Assembly (NCBI GenBank): GCA_030490835.1
Contig: CM059971.1
Span: 73,240,224 to 73,304,223, forward strand
Length of the DNA stretch: 64,000 bases
Reading direction: 5' to 3'
Origin: Annona cherimola
Lineage: Eukaryota > Streptophyta > Magnoliopsida > Magnoliales > Annonaceae
The notes under the pieces are model-generated. The model had not been told where the DNA came from, did no database searches, and saw only the letters and a program-made list of their open reading frames with translations. The translations under genes and the position numbers were made by a program. This document shows positions 34,757 to 46,254 of the stretch, piece by piece (within the stretch, counting starts at the first letter, position 1; the number at the start of each line of letters is the position of its first letter).

Positions 34757-35960
34757 GGGATTTATTCAGGTGCATTCAGACTGCACGCGAATTACCCTGC
34801 AGACGCCCCATCCGCCCGTTCATTTCAGCGGGCGAAATCTGCGCCGCTTGTTCGATTGTGCGTGTAGAGAGAGACGACGAGCCGAACGGAGATGCACGTA
34901 CATGCGCGTAAAAATTCGGAGGATGCATTTTCCCTCTCGGTGGACTGAAAATTTACAAAAACCCACCCGAAATATTCCCTCTTTCATCTTGCCGAAAGCA
35001 GCATAGCATTTGGGAGCCCGCTCATCCCTCCCATTTCAAAAACGGAGACGCCACTGCTGCTGCTGCTCCCAAATCTCCTTCTCCATCGAGATTTTGAAGA
35101 TCTCCGTCGATTTCAAAGTTCTCCGTCGATTTTCGAAGTTCTGTGATCGATTTCGAAGTTCTGCGTCGACGGAAGGTACGATGTTTATTTTTGCTTTCGT
35201 CGTCTTCTCCGAAAATCCACATGCGGATTTATAACTGCGCAGCAAACATACCTCCTATTCGCATCTCTTTGATGCGAAAATCCGCATGCGGATTCTGACT
35301 CCCATTGGGAGGTACGTTTGCTGCATAGTTATAATCCGCATGCGGATTTTCGCGTAAGAGAGATGTGAATGAGAGGTACGTTTGCTGCGCAGTTATAATT
35401 TGCATGCGAATTTTCACATTAGAGAGATGCGGATGGGAGGTACGTTTGATGCGCAGTTAGAATCCGCATGTGGATTTTCGGAGAAGACGACGAAAGCGAA
35501 AATAAACACCGTACCTTCCGTCGACGGAGAACTTCGGAATCGATCACAAAACTTCGAAATCCACGGAGAACTTTGAAATTGATGGAGAACTTCAATCTCA
35601 ACGGAGATCTTCAAAATCTCGACGAAGAAGGAGATTTGGGAGCAGCAGTGGCAGCAGCAGCAGTGGCGTCTTCGTTTTCAAAATGGGAGGGATGAGCGGG
35701 CTCCCAAACTCTATGCTGCTTTCGACAAGATTAAAGAGGAAATATTTCATGTGGATTTTTGTGGATTTTCAGTCCACCAAGCTGGATAATGCATCCTCCA
35801 AATTTTTGCGCGCATGTACGTGCGTCTCCGTTCGGCTCACCGTCTCTCTCTACACGCACAATCGAATAAGCGGCGCAGATTTCACCCGCTAAAATGAACG
35901 AGCAGATGGGGCGTCTGCAGGGTAATTCGCGTGCAGTCTGAATGTACCTGAATAAATCCC
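34757..35960. mobile_element. GC-rich 1.2-kb palindromic foldback element
   Basis: Starts GGGATTTATTCAGG and ends CCTGAATAAATCCC. Left arm 34757-35215 and right arm 35470-35960 are inverted copies over about 460-490 bp, over 90 percent identical by eye at the ends. The centre (35216-35470) has five units about 64 bp apart around the palindrome AATCCGCATGCGGATT. Arms contain CpG-rich text (CGTCGACGGAAGG), a GCTGCTGCTGCT tract and open stretches on both strands that are mirror images of each other. Flanks are TA-rich: TATATATAT and TATACATAT could be a 9-bp target duplication, but low complexity makes this weak. A Mutator-like foldback that captured gene fragments is one reading. Confidence 0.9.
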
Positions 35961-36014
35961 TATACATATATATGCACACACACACACACATATGAGATCT
36001 GATCATGAGCAGAA

Positions 36015-36355
36015 TAACGGTGCAATCCGCTATAAAATGGGCCTTACACATATTAGATTACAATGAAACTTTATATAGTCATTTATCTATATAAAAATCA
36101 TACTTTAGATGGTTTAGATGTTGAAAATATCACTTTAAACTTGATATTTATGTTAAACTATTTTATTACGTTGATTTTGCACTATTTTAAGATGGGGATC
36201 ATATACATGTTGGATTTGAATGAAAATTGGTATGTTAATAAAGTGGACAATTCTAAATACAATGGGTGGCATGGATTTCCCATTCATGATCAAGTGGGGC
36301 CCACAATGCATGGGTTGCACAGTGCAGTCGTATGCACTGAAATATTTTTCTATAT
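36015..36355 (+). repeat. 340-bp GGGGCCCA-motif unit, copy 1
   Basis: Contains TAGATGGTTTAGATGTTGAA, TTGGATTTGAATGAAAATTG, CAAGTGGGGCCCACA and a terminal TGCATGGGTTGCAC. It is followed directly by copy 2. Confidence 0.75.
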
Positions 36356-36365
36356 ATATGTGCAA

Positions 36366-36690
36366 TTATGATGCAGTCCATTGTAAGATGGGCCCCACAC
36401 ATATTAAATTGTAATAAAACTTTGTATAATCATTTATCCATATAAAAATCATACTTTAGACAGTATAAATGTTAAAAATACTACTTTAAACTTGATATTT
36501 ATGTTAAAGTATTTCATTACGTTCATTTTAAGATATGGACCATACACATGTTGGATTTGAATGAAAATTTGTATGCTAGTAAAGTGAACAATTCTAAATA
36601 CAGTGGATGGAGTGAATTTATCATTTATGATCAAGTGGGGCCCATAGCACATGGACTGCACGGTGCAATCACATGCACTATAACATATAT
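36366..36690 (+). repeat. 340-bp GGGGCCCA-motif unit, copy 2
   Basis: Direct repeat of 36015-36355 with the same block order: GATGGGCCCCACACATATTA, TTGGATTTGAATGAAAATTT, GTGGGGCCCATAGC. Confidence 0.75.
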
Positions 36691-36711
36691 ATAGGAAAAT
36701 ATTCAAGTGTA

Positions 36712-37045
36712 GCACCACTGCACCGAAATTACTGTGCAGTGGCGCTGAAATGGGCCCCACATGATGATAAAATCATAATCTACACTACCCATTGTATTTA
36801 GAATAATGTATTCTATTACCATATCAATTTTCATCCAAATCAGATATGTGTATAGACCCCATCTGAAAATGATAAATAAAATAGTTTGATGTAAATAAAA
36901 ACTTTAAAGTAGTTTTTTCAACATGTAAACCATTTTCTATAAAATTTATATATGGATAAATGATTGTGTAAAGTTTCATTGCATTCTAATATATGTGGGG
37001 CCCATTTTTGGGCAAATGTATCGCTGTTCCGGTGCAGTGTATATA
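36712..37045 (-). repeat. 340-bp GGGGCCCA-motif unit, copy 3, inverted
   Basis: Inverted relative to copies 1 and 2: ATTTTCATCCAAATCAGATA, then TATGTGGGGCCCATTTTTGG. Ends GCACCACTGCACCG and TTCCGGTGCAGTG suggest inverted termini built on CGGTGCAGT. A TA/TATG-rich microsatellite follows at about 37038-37120. Confidence 0.75.
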
Positions 37046-37380
37046 TATACATATACATATGTATGTATATGTATTTATGTGTGTATATATATATGTATAT
37101 ATATATATATCAATGGACACAGACATCAACACCAAGGATGGAACACTGACGGAGAAGCATGTGAGGCACAAACCCTATCCAAGAGAGAGAAAGAGATGTC
37201 ATGCTGGCCAACCGTCCTCTTCATCTAGCACCATTTTCTCTCACATCTATTTTAATGATCAAATCTCACTTTTTATCATACAGAACATACTCCTAATTTA
37301 TTGGACAAATCATTTTCCGAAAGCTCAAATCCTGCTAAAAATCCACATTTAATTAAATTAGAGCAGTTCAAGTAAATGAT

Positions 37381-37450
37381 GTATATAAAGGTCATCCACC
37401 CATCGGAGTAGGGGGGAACCTCTATAGTGATAAATCATCAATCTCAGGTA
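37381..37450 (+). promoter_or_regulatory. TATA-like site with possible 5' exon end
   Basis: GTATATAAAGG is followed about 60 bp on by CTCAGGTACTTTC, which looks like a 5' splice donor. No coding exon follows before the LTR copy at 38173, so this may be a relic promoter or part of a repeat. Confidence 0.3.
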
Positions 37451-38172
37451 CTTTCTTCTGAATCTTTGATCTCCATTCCATCCTCTCATTCCTCTCTTTT
37501 TCTCTTGGCACATAGTAATCATTTGGCTATCTCTTGCATTTGTTAAGGGACATTCTTGTGCTCCTAATTTCTTCTTAGTTAAATTTTTCTTTCATGATTT
37601 TTTAAGTTAACTATTTTTTATTGATATTATATACAATATAACATCTAATATTACAAATCAAACACTTTTATAACCCTTACCATGAAGGGATGTTTTTGTA
37701 AATACCCCAACATGTAGGTAAATATCCCCATTACTAGGAGGACACAATATACACACTTAGAGGGATAACTATAAATACTCCTATTTTCTTAGTTAACTAT
37801 TAAATCTCCCTTTTTACATAAATTTTTTTGATAATAAATCAGGTGTCTCATAAAAAACCAAGTTTCTCATCCAAATAAAGAAATGATGTAATAGAAAAAG
37901 AGTGCACCTCCATGTCATTTATTTTATAATGGTTTTTCATTACATAATTTATCAATTCAATGACCTTCATCATCAAAATAGTTGTTAGCCAAACTCATAA
38001 ATGCAAAATCAGCCAAAATATGGGTTACTTGGTGACACCCTATCCAATTTAAAGGAATGAAATTAAATCTCTTTTATAAGCACTTCTACAATAGATATGA
38101 TTGGGTTATCACTAATCAAGACGTTTATAAGCACCACAAAACCACTCTTCATCTTTATGTTTGTTTGTTATA
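37451..38172. other. AT-rich DNA, nothing recognised
   Basis: No gene or repeat boundary could be supported between the promoter-like site and the LTR copy. Confidence 0.4.
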
Positions 38173-39100
38173 TGTGGCGCCTCGAACCTAAGGAGCCTAA
38201 ACCTTACTCCAGAATTGTTTAGTTAGTAAATTGTGAGCAGGATTGTAGCCCTGTTCACGCGACGAGATTTTCAATTCAATCTCATTTCAATTTATAAGCA
38301 ATCATTCATTGGTAATTAAAATCACATAATATTTACAAATCATTAAAATTTATTTACACCATCCGTCTTTGAAACCTAGCAATATTGCATCCTCACAACA
38401 TTTTCATTCATCCAAGTATATGAGAACACTACAACCTTAAGAGTCTCTAAATTGAGACTTTTTTTTCCTTGAACTTTCTGTACCTGTCTAAGGTTGGAAG
38501 AAATAAAACATGAGTAGTAGAATCAGTAAGCAAGTATTTTTATTTAAGTAAATATTTTCATTCCAAATTTTGGCATTTCATAAATAATGCACATGCAAAT
38601 GCACATTTCATATTCATGCCTTACACCTTCATTAGATGGTGCGCTAGTTAAGCAACCATCAATTCGTCTACTCCCTATTTTAGGGAAGGTGTCACCGACC
38701 TTTGGCTTATATCAGCGACTCAATCGCATTAGAGGGGGACTTTGTCCGCTTACACATCTAAAATGAACTTGTACCTTTGTACACCATGTATCATGCATAT
38801 GCTAGCATAAATTTAAGAAATAATCGCATTTATTATTTTGCTCTTTTTTCAAATTGAAAAAATGGCATAATCATTTATAAAACAGATTAATAAATACAAT
38901 TTTTAGACCATATTATGGGGATGACAATCCTTAAATAATATTGAAAAATGACAATAAGAAATGAATTGCAAGTTATTTAATCATTTTAAAAATAAATCAT
39001 TTCAAGGCGTTACTTGCTTACCTTAAAATTTCAGATTACCTCCTCAATCTTCTCTTTTCCTTTTCCTAAATAAATGAAATGGACTATCTTACATTTTACT
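38173..39100 (-). repeat. Probable gypsy LTR, copy B
   Basis: Matches 6927-7860 in the same orientation. It starts TGTGGCGCCTCGAACC, the complement of a typical gypsy LTR end. Since no gag or pol adjoins, it is probably a solo LTR or fragment. Confidence 0.6.
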
Positions 39101-40089
39101 ATATATATATCTATTTTCTTTTATACCTATACGTATTTTCTTCTCGTTTACCCATACATAATTATTAATGGAAAATGCTTTCAATCCATAACATATAAGA
39201 AAAAAAAGGGCGCAACTTCTATTCAAAGTTCCATTAACCCAAACTTTATAAGGTCAATAAAATTTTAACTTTTATCTATTTATTCTCAAAATCAGAATTA
39301 CCTTTTTAAGGTAGAATTTCCAACTAAATTTGTGCAATCTATTTAATTGTTAAGGGGAGTACGTAAACTATAAATTGAAAAATCTATTTGAAGATGACGT
39401 AAAATAATTTTATGAGAATTAATATACTGATGTTCGTTTGAATATTAATGATAGTCATACCTAATACATGATTAGTTGGGGATTTTCAGCTTTGGAGGTT
39501 AATAATAAAAAAATTAAATGTGCAGAAAACGAATATAATTTCAACATCATCAATACCTTAAAACTATACAGAAAATAATTTTTTTAAATTAATTAACAGC
39601 ACGTATATCAGCCCCATTTAAAAAAATTCTTATTTATAAGGGTTGTTTGAATTGTGAAACAAAAATAAGATATATATACCTATACCTATTTTGGACATTG
39701 AAATAGATAAATAATAAAATAATAATAATTAATTCAAGCACCTTTAGACGTCAATAGGTTTTAGAAAAATTTCTGCAATGCCTAATACGTGAGATTATGT
39801 ATGGTAGAATAATGAAATAAACAAAACAGAAACTATTTTATTTGAATGAGAAGCCAAGCACTAAAACTTTTTTTTGGTTATCTTGATGTATAATCATACA
39901 AGCAATAGGCTGGGAATTTTTCTAAATTAACTACATCTTATGAAGGCTATGTTTATACGAAACATAGGGAAGGAGAAGATACAGAAGACCTTGTTGGGCT
40001 CATGCTGTACTTGTTTGTTCAGCTCCTTACCTTGGCAATGTGATTGTTCATACTAACTCATCCCTATTTATATTTTCTTTATGCCAGTT
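39101..40089. other. AT-rich intergenic DNA, nothing recognised
   Basis: No supported feature. Confidence 0.4.
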
Positions 40090-41240
40090 ACCCTGGTTAA
40101 TTTATTTTAACCAGGCTTGGGTGCTTTAATATAATGCTGGCACGTCCCACTTTCACACATCGGCCTCTTCTATTTACTGCCAGCAATTTCATTCATCATT
40201 TTTTCATTTTTTTAAAATTAGCCACATTATTTAAAGGTGGTAGATTTTTATTTCAATGCTAGGTCGGCACTTGCTAAAACCGACTTTTATCTAAAAAAAG
40301 GACTATCCCATATCTTTAAAAATCGTACTTAGCATATAGAACATTAGTGAATAAAATTCTATTTTAAAAATTTTCTGAAGAGGTTATTTATAATTTACTG
40401 TGTCTATATTTTAAAGCATATCAAATTAATGGTTCATGACAAGTTTCATGTCAAAATGATTAAGATATAAGCATTTGAAATTAACCAATGCAATTCATTC
40501 ATATTTCAATTTTGATTCCCATATTTAATCACGTTTTATATAATCTAATCCGTTCACCAAGTAGGGTACATTAATTTAGGCTTACCCATGAAATCTCATA
40601 TGAAATGAAGTTGTATATATATAATAATTCAACTAATAAAATGTGAAACATACAATGAAAATGATACATATGCATGTACCAAGGGTAGGACTAGGTTGAA
40701 TTTAAGCCATGCACATTACCAAGACAATAATTGAATTTTCATAAATGCTTTATTAAATCATTTTTCATGATCCATTCCATTCATATTATAGAGTATATAA
40801 ATTTAACTGCCCATCTCAATTTTTATATTAAAATAATTCGTATTGCTTAAGATATTGGCATTTAAAATTAATTCATGAAATCTCATGTAATTTTAGTTGT
40901 TTTAAAAAATTTTAAACGTAATTTTCATGATCTAGTCTTTTCATTATGTAGGGTATGTTAAAATAGATTTGCCCAAAAAATTCCATCTTAAACAGCCTTA
41001 ACTATACCAAGATATTGATTTAATGAATAATTAACTAAAAATACAAATTTATGAATAGGAGGTTTTTGGACGTGAAAGCTTGCTTGGGTTTGACTTCTAG
41101 GCACGTTTTCTGATGCACTTAAGTTAAATACTTTAGTCAATTATTTTTCATAATTTGATCCATCTAGATTAAAAGGCACATACTTTAATACTTTCCATTA
41201 AATTCTCATGTCAATCTAAGTTATACATGCTTAGATCTAA
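40090..41240 (+). repeat. AT-rich 1.1-kb repeat, copy B (unsplit)
   Basis: Same-orientation copy of 8560-11010 without the LINE. The position equivalent to the LINE insertion is near 41060-41080 (GGAGGTTTTTGGACGTG). Confidence 0.7.
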
Positions 41241-42324
41241 TGAAAGTAGTGTAGATGAAAAGAAACCCTTAATTAGGACCTGTAATTGTCTCAAATTTTC
41301 TTATTTATTTTTAAATTTCCATTAGGTTCATAAATTTAAATAGTTTCAATTTATAAGATTCGGAATTTTAAAATTCTTTCTCAAAAAATTTGTAGAAATT
41401 CATTTTCATATCTAATCTTTATAAAATCATAATTTACCACTCTTTTCTTATAAATCTCGAATGTATCCCTTTTGAATTCCAATTAGATCCCTTCTTGTCT
41501 CTACCCTTTTTAAACTTATCATTCAATCCCTTTTTTCCAGATTTGCAATTTGATACCACTTTTCTAAAATTGCAATTTAGTCTTTTTGTAAATATACGCA
41601 TTTATCTGTAACTTTATAGTAATAATATACACATTGTATAAGCTTTAAATATACATCATATTCGCAAAGTTTCAAATAATATGAGTTTCACATTATATCT
41701 CTAGAGGCCATTTAATATCCAATAACATCCCGGTATCTTGCTGCAATAAAATTGCTCAATCCCCCATCACTGCAACAAATTCTATGGTACTCTTATCTAC
41801 CATGCATCTTGCATCAACTTTTATCTTTACTCTCCCCAATCCTGATCACATTCAACATACTGCATTTTCTCTCATCGGGTTACTAGTAGTTATTAGGTAA
41901 TTGGCTACTTTATACTCATCACATTAGTCCATGTACACCATTTGTGCACCTCTGTAAATACCAATTGTTCTTCTTTTGCATAACACTGACTCCTTAGACC
42001 TCACCAACTTAACCAAGTCTCATGTCCATACCCATGGTCAAATAATGTGAACTATTAATTTTAATTTTACGATGAATTCCATATATGCCCACAAAAAGTA
42101 TTTGAATGTGATTTTTATTTATAAATTCATAATTAAGTTTTGAGCATATTCGTTATTTATCAAATATTGTGGATATGAATAAAATTTTAAACAAATACAT
42201 GGGTATATAAAGAATTTTTGAAAATTCATAGTTATAAGTGAAATTATAGATAAAATTTATACGTATATGTGAAAATCGTGATTAATTTAATATTAAAGTA
42301 AGCGTCATTTAAAAAGAGGGATGA
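41241..42324. other. AT-rich intergenic DNA, nothing recognised
   Basis: No supported feature. Confidence 0.4.
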
Positions 42325-42685
42325 TTTTATACATCTGGATGCATGGGAGCTCCCATGCATCCAACCTAAAAGACATATTTTTTAAATTTTTTGTTTTATT
42401 TTCATAAAAAATATTATTATAAGTGTATTTGATGTATGTAACAAGTTTTACTATTTTTGAAGATGTATGTATATATTTTTCTGTGAATTTGAAATATATG
42501 GTATTTTAGCTATTTTTAAATAACTAAAACCGAAATTCAAAAAAATGGATATACACATATCCAAAAATTAAAAAACTTATTACATGGATTAAATACATTT
42601 AGAATAATAGTCTTATAAAAAACTAAAATAAAAAATTTTAAAAAAATATTTTTGGGCTAGATGCATCCTGATGTATAAAATCACA
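42325..42685. mobile_element. Palindromic foldback MITE
   Basis: The left end TTTTATACATCTGGATGCAT pairs with ATGCATCCTGATGTATAAAA at the right. The arms continue inward through ACTAAAACC and CTATTTTTAAA blocks. Part of it is shared with 3870-4060 in inverted orientation. Confidence 0.75.
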
Positions 42686-42802
42686 ACACTTTAAAAGTTC
42701 TCACTTTAATTTGTGGGAACTTCAATTCCTTTACAGTGCTAACTAGAGTAAAAATATACACAAGTAGTTTAGATTTTCAAAATACTCTTTTTAATTTATA
42801 AG

Positions 42803-43072
42803 CAGGTATTTGTTTAACACTAAAAATTTTTAATTTAAAATTTTTCATTTTCTTCAACTATTCTATTTTTATTTTTTTCACATGTTCCTACACAATTATC
42901 ATATTTTTAATCATTTTTATACAATTATCTATGCAATTAACTTATTTATTTTAATTTTATTTTCTTTACTCCTCATCATTACCCTTATCACATCGCATTA
43001 TTTTTTTTATTTCAAAAACTTTTACAATAAAAATTTTCATCTAAAAAATTTATCACTTCTCAAGCACACCCT
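42803..43072. mobile_element. Tourist-like MITE in the right arm
   Basis: Inverted counterpart of 3483-3757. Its outer end reads CTCAAGCACACCCT. Confidence 0.7.
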
Positions 43073-43390
43073 GAAAAGTGGTTCCTGATGACAAATGCAA
43101 CATCTAAACCAGACTATAAGCATCAAACTTATCGTATCCCTGACCTGACATTTTCATGTGTTTTGTGTTGGGTAATATTTCAATGCAACGCATTGAAATT
43201 TCACAATGCACAAGAGTTGAAAACCCTTTTTTAATTTTTGAAATTTTAAATAAAACTATTAATAGAGGTGTATTTAATTTATAAACTAAATTTACTATTT
43301 TTAAAAATATGTATATTTTTATTTTTAAAACAAGGAGGTTTCAATCATTTTTAAATAACTAAAAATACCCCTATTTTTTAAAAATAAAAG

Positions 43391-43985
43391 GCTAATTTGC
43401 ATATATACCCACCTAGTTTCACGAATTGCATATTACCCCCAATAGTTTCACCAAAATTGTGTATTAACCTCACGTCGTTGCCTTCGTTGATACCTTGCAT
43501 GATATTTTGGAAAATGATAAAAATGTCATTGTTGGTAATTTGCATACATACATAGTTTGACGCTATTTGCAGATATACCCACATAGTTTTATGAATTGTA
43601 TATTACCTCTATATAATTTCATCGAAATTTCAGATTACTCCCGTATATTTTCACCAAAATTGCATATTACCCCATGAAACCCCTACATAGTTTCATGGGG
43701 ATAATATGCAATTTTGATGAAACTATATGGGGTAATATGCAATTCTTGAAATTATGTGGGTATATCTCCAAATAGCATCAAACTGTGTGGGTATATATGT
43801 GAATTACTAACGAGAACATTTTCGTTATTTTCTAAAATATTAGGCAAGTTATTAACGGAAGGTAAAAGTGTAAGGGTAATACGCAATTTTGGGGAAACTA
43901 TGTAGGGGTAATATGCAATTCGCGAAACTACGTGGACATATCTATAATTAGCGTCAAATTATGTGGGTATATATGCAAATTATCT
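43391..43985. mobile_element. 595-bp foldback element with 9-bp target duplication
   Basis: Inverted ends TAATTTGCATATATACCCAC and GTGGGTATATATGCAAATTA. The interior repeats GCATATTACCCC and its complement many times. Flanks AAATAAAAG (43382-43390) and AAATAAAAA (43986-43994) form a 9-bp duplication with one mismatch. The matching site at about 1331-1350 in the other arm is uninterrupted. Long inverted ends with a 9-bp duplication suggest a Mutator-like foldback. No coding sequence. Confidence 0.85.
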
Positions 43986-44287
43986 AAATAAAAAATATAT
44001 ATGCACATTTCTAAAATGGTAAAACTTAATATATATTACATACACCTAGATTACTAGTTTTAAAACAATTAAAAATGGGTTTCACGCCCAAGTACGATGA
44101 AATTTGGATGCATCCATATATAATGAAACACGACTTAGCGTGTTTTGGAAAGAAGTAAAATAAAGTGTAAAAATAATTAGAATATAAATGAAATAATATA
44201 AAAGTTAGGACAGGTAAAATGTTCAATAATATCCAAGGGTGAGTAAAATGAATTTGTAATTTTTTTCGGTGTTCTAAACGGACTGGA

Positions 44288-44529
44288 AGGCTCCGTTTGG
44301 TATTGCGTAGGAAATGAGAATAAAAAAATATAGATTAAAATTTTAGAAAGTTAGAAAGTGACGAGGATAATAAATAGCAGTAAGGAATATAAGATGATTG
44401 AACCAAAAGATGTAGAAATGATTGAAATATACAAAAAAATGATTAATTAGAAAGTAGATATTAAATGTCACATCATATAAAAATATATAGAAAGTGGTAA
44501 TTTTTTCTTTACATGTCAAATAGAGCCTA
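44288..44529. mobile_element. MITE with AGGCTCCGTTTGG end
   Basis: Ends AGGCTCCGTTTGGTATTG and CATGTCAAATAGAGCCT. Its inverted counterpart is about 775-1015 in the left arm. Confidence 0.65.
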
Positions 44530-44584
44530 AAAGCATAATAATTCTATATTATGCTAGAAAGTGGGAATTTTATGGCGACAGTCT

Positions 44585-44930
44585 CCTTTAAAATGGGCCC
44601 CACGTATATTGGATTGCAATGAAATTTTATACAATCATTTATCTATATAAAAAGTATACTTTAGATGGTTTAGATGTTGAAAATATCACTTTAAATTTGA
44701 TATTTATATTAAACTATTTTATTACGTTGATTTTGTATTATTTTAAGATGGGGATCACACATATGTTGGATTTAGATGAAAATTGGTATGATAATAAAGT
44801 AGACAATTCTAAATACAATGGGTGGGGTGGATTTCCCATTCATGATCATGTGGGGCCCATAATGCATGGACTGCATGGTGCAGTCGCATGCACTGTATCA
44901 CATTCCATATATATACAAGGGCTGTTCCGG
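44585..44930 (+). repeat. 340-bp GGGGCCCA-motif unit, copy 4
   Basis: Same block order as 36015-36355, with TAGATGGTTTAGATGTTGAA and ATGTGGGGCCCATAATGCAT. Confidence 0.75.
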
Positions 44931-44934
44931 TGCA

Positions 44935-45290
44935 GTATAACTGCACCGGAACAATAGTACATTTGCCTAAAAATGGGCTCCATACATATTAGAATGTAAT
45001 GAAATTTTATACAATCATTTATCTATATATAAATTTTATAGCAAATGGTTTACATGTTGAAAAAACTACTTTAAAGTTGTTGTTTACGTTAAACTATAAA
45101 GTTGTTGTTTACGTTAAACTATTTTATTACGTTGAATTTGTACCATTTTCAGATGGAGTCCATACACATATTCGATTGGGATGAAAATTGGTATGATAGC
45201 AGAATACATGATTTTAAATATAATGGGTGGAGTAAATTATAATTTAATTATCATAACGGTGCACCTGAATATTTCTCTCTAAATATATAT
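44935..45290 (+). repeat. 340-bp GGGGCCCA-motif unit, copy 5
   Basis: Begins GCACCGGAACAATAG and resembles the inverted form of copy 3. It contains a 24-bp internal duplication around AAAGTTGTTGTTTACGTTAA. Confidence 0.65.
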
Positions 45291-45650
45291 ATATATATGG
45301 GTTGCAACTGTGCATTTGTATCCCACATGGTTGCAATCTCTCCCTTGGATCCGTCCTCGATGAATTCGTTGTCATCCGTTCCGTGTTTGCAGTCTCGCGT
45401 TTATTTCTCCCTATCACAAACTGCTGCAACCTCGTATGATATTGATGCCTTTCCCTTTATAGAAAGCAATCAATGTTGCATGTACAAAACCCCACCTTTT
45501 AGAAAGCAAGCAACGAGCCCATTAATTTTACTGGAAGAAACAAGAAATCACGACCAATTGTTGGTGCCGTGAATACATTTCATCTTTTTTCGCCAACGAA
45601 TTTTAAACTTACGGCATATTTAGCAAAGGCAAAAACTTTTTAAACCAAAA
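45291..45650. other. GC-balanced patch, nothing recognised
   Basis: An open stretch of 91 codons at 45297-45572 on the plus strand has no recognisable family. A partial MITE end (GGCATATTTAGCAAAGG) follows. Confidence 0.35.
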
Positions 45651-46003
45651 GTGTGTATACAAAGTGATAAAATCTATAGATGAAAAGTTTTTGATATAAA
45701 AGTTGTTGAAACGAAAGAAAATGATATAATATAATAAGAATAATGATGATAAATAAATAGAATAAAGTTAAATATTGAAAATTTTTTTACTCTCCACAGC
45801 TACTTTATTTTTTAATATATTCTTCTTATCTTCTTATATATCACACCCTACTTTTCAATAATTCTGCACATGCCCATATAATTAATTTATCTATTTTAAT
45901 TTAATTATCTTTCTTGCTCATTATTATCCTTATTATAACATATAATTTTCTTCCATTTCAAAAATTTTTTATCCGAAAGTTTTATCACTTCTCAAACACA
46001 CCC
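45651..46003. mobile_element. Palindromic Tourist-like element
   Basis: Its two halves are inverted copies of the Tourist-like family. The left has GTGATAAAATCTATAGATG and the right has AAAGTTTTATCACTTCTC then CAAACACACCC. TTA follows at 46004-46006. Confidence 0.7.
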
Positions 46004-46006
46004 TTA

Positions 46007-46254
46007 GGTGCGTCCAAGAAATGATAAAACTTTTTAAACAAAAATTTTTGTGTAAATTTTTTTAAAATTGGAGAAAATTGATATAGTAAAGATAATAAGA
46101 GTAAAAGAATAAGATTAAAATAAATAAGTTATGTATATGAGTGGTTGTGTAGACTTAATTAAAAGTTTGGTAGTTGTATAGCAAGATGTAAAGAAATAAT
46201 TAAAAACTAAAGTAGTTATAGGAAGTGAAAAGTTGTATTATAGCCAAATATTCC
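46007..46254. mobile_element. Tourist-like MITE adjoining the palindromic one
   Basis: Starts GGTGCGTCCAAGAAATGAT right after the TTA at 46004-46006 and ends AGCCAAATATTCC. Confidence 0.7.

Larger units (their letters stand above)
42480..44530 (-). repeat. Inverted duplication, right arm
   Basis: The reverse complement matches 3413-4060 and 780-1536. The right arm lacks the GGCGCC-rich repeat that splits the left arm. The left arm lacks the 595-bp foldback element at 43391-43985 that splits the right arm. Confidence 0.75.

Noticed and set aside
35010..35695. Overlapping open stretches on both strands as genes
   Set aside because: They are mirror images created by the palindrome and share no known protein family. 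They may be captured gene fragments but are not supported as genes.
45297..45572. 91-codon plus-strand open frame as a gene
   Set aside because: It sits between repeat units and matches no family I recognise.
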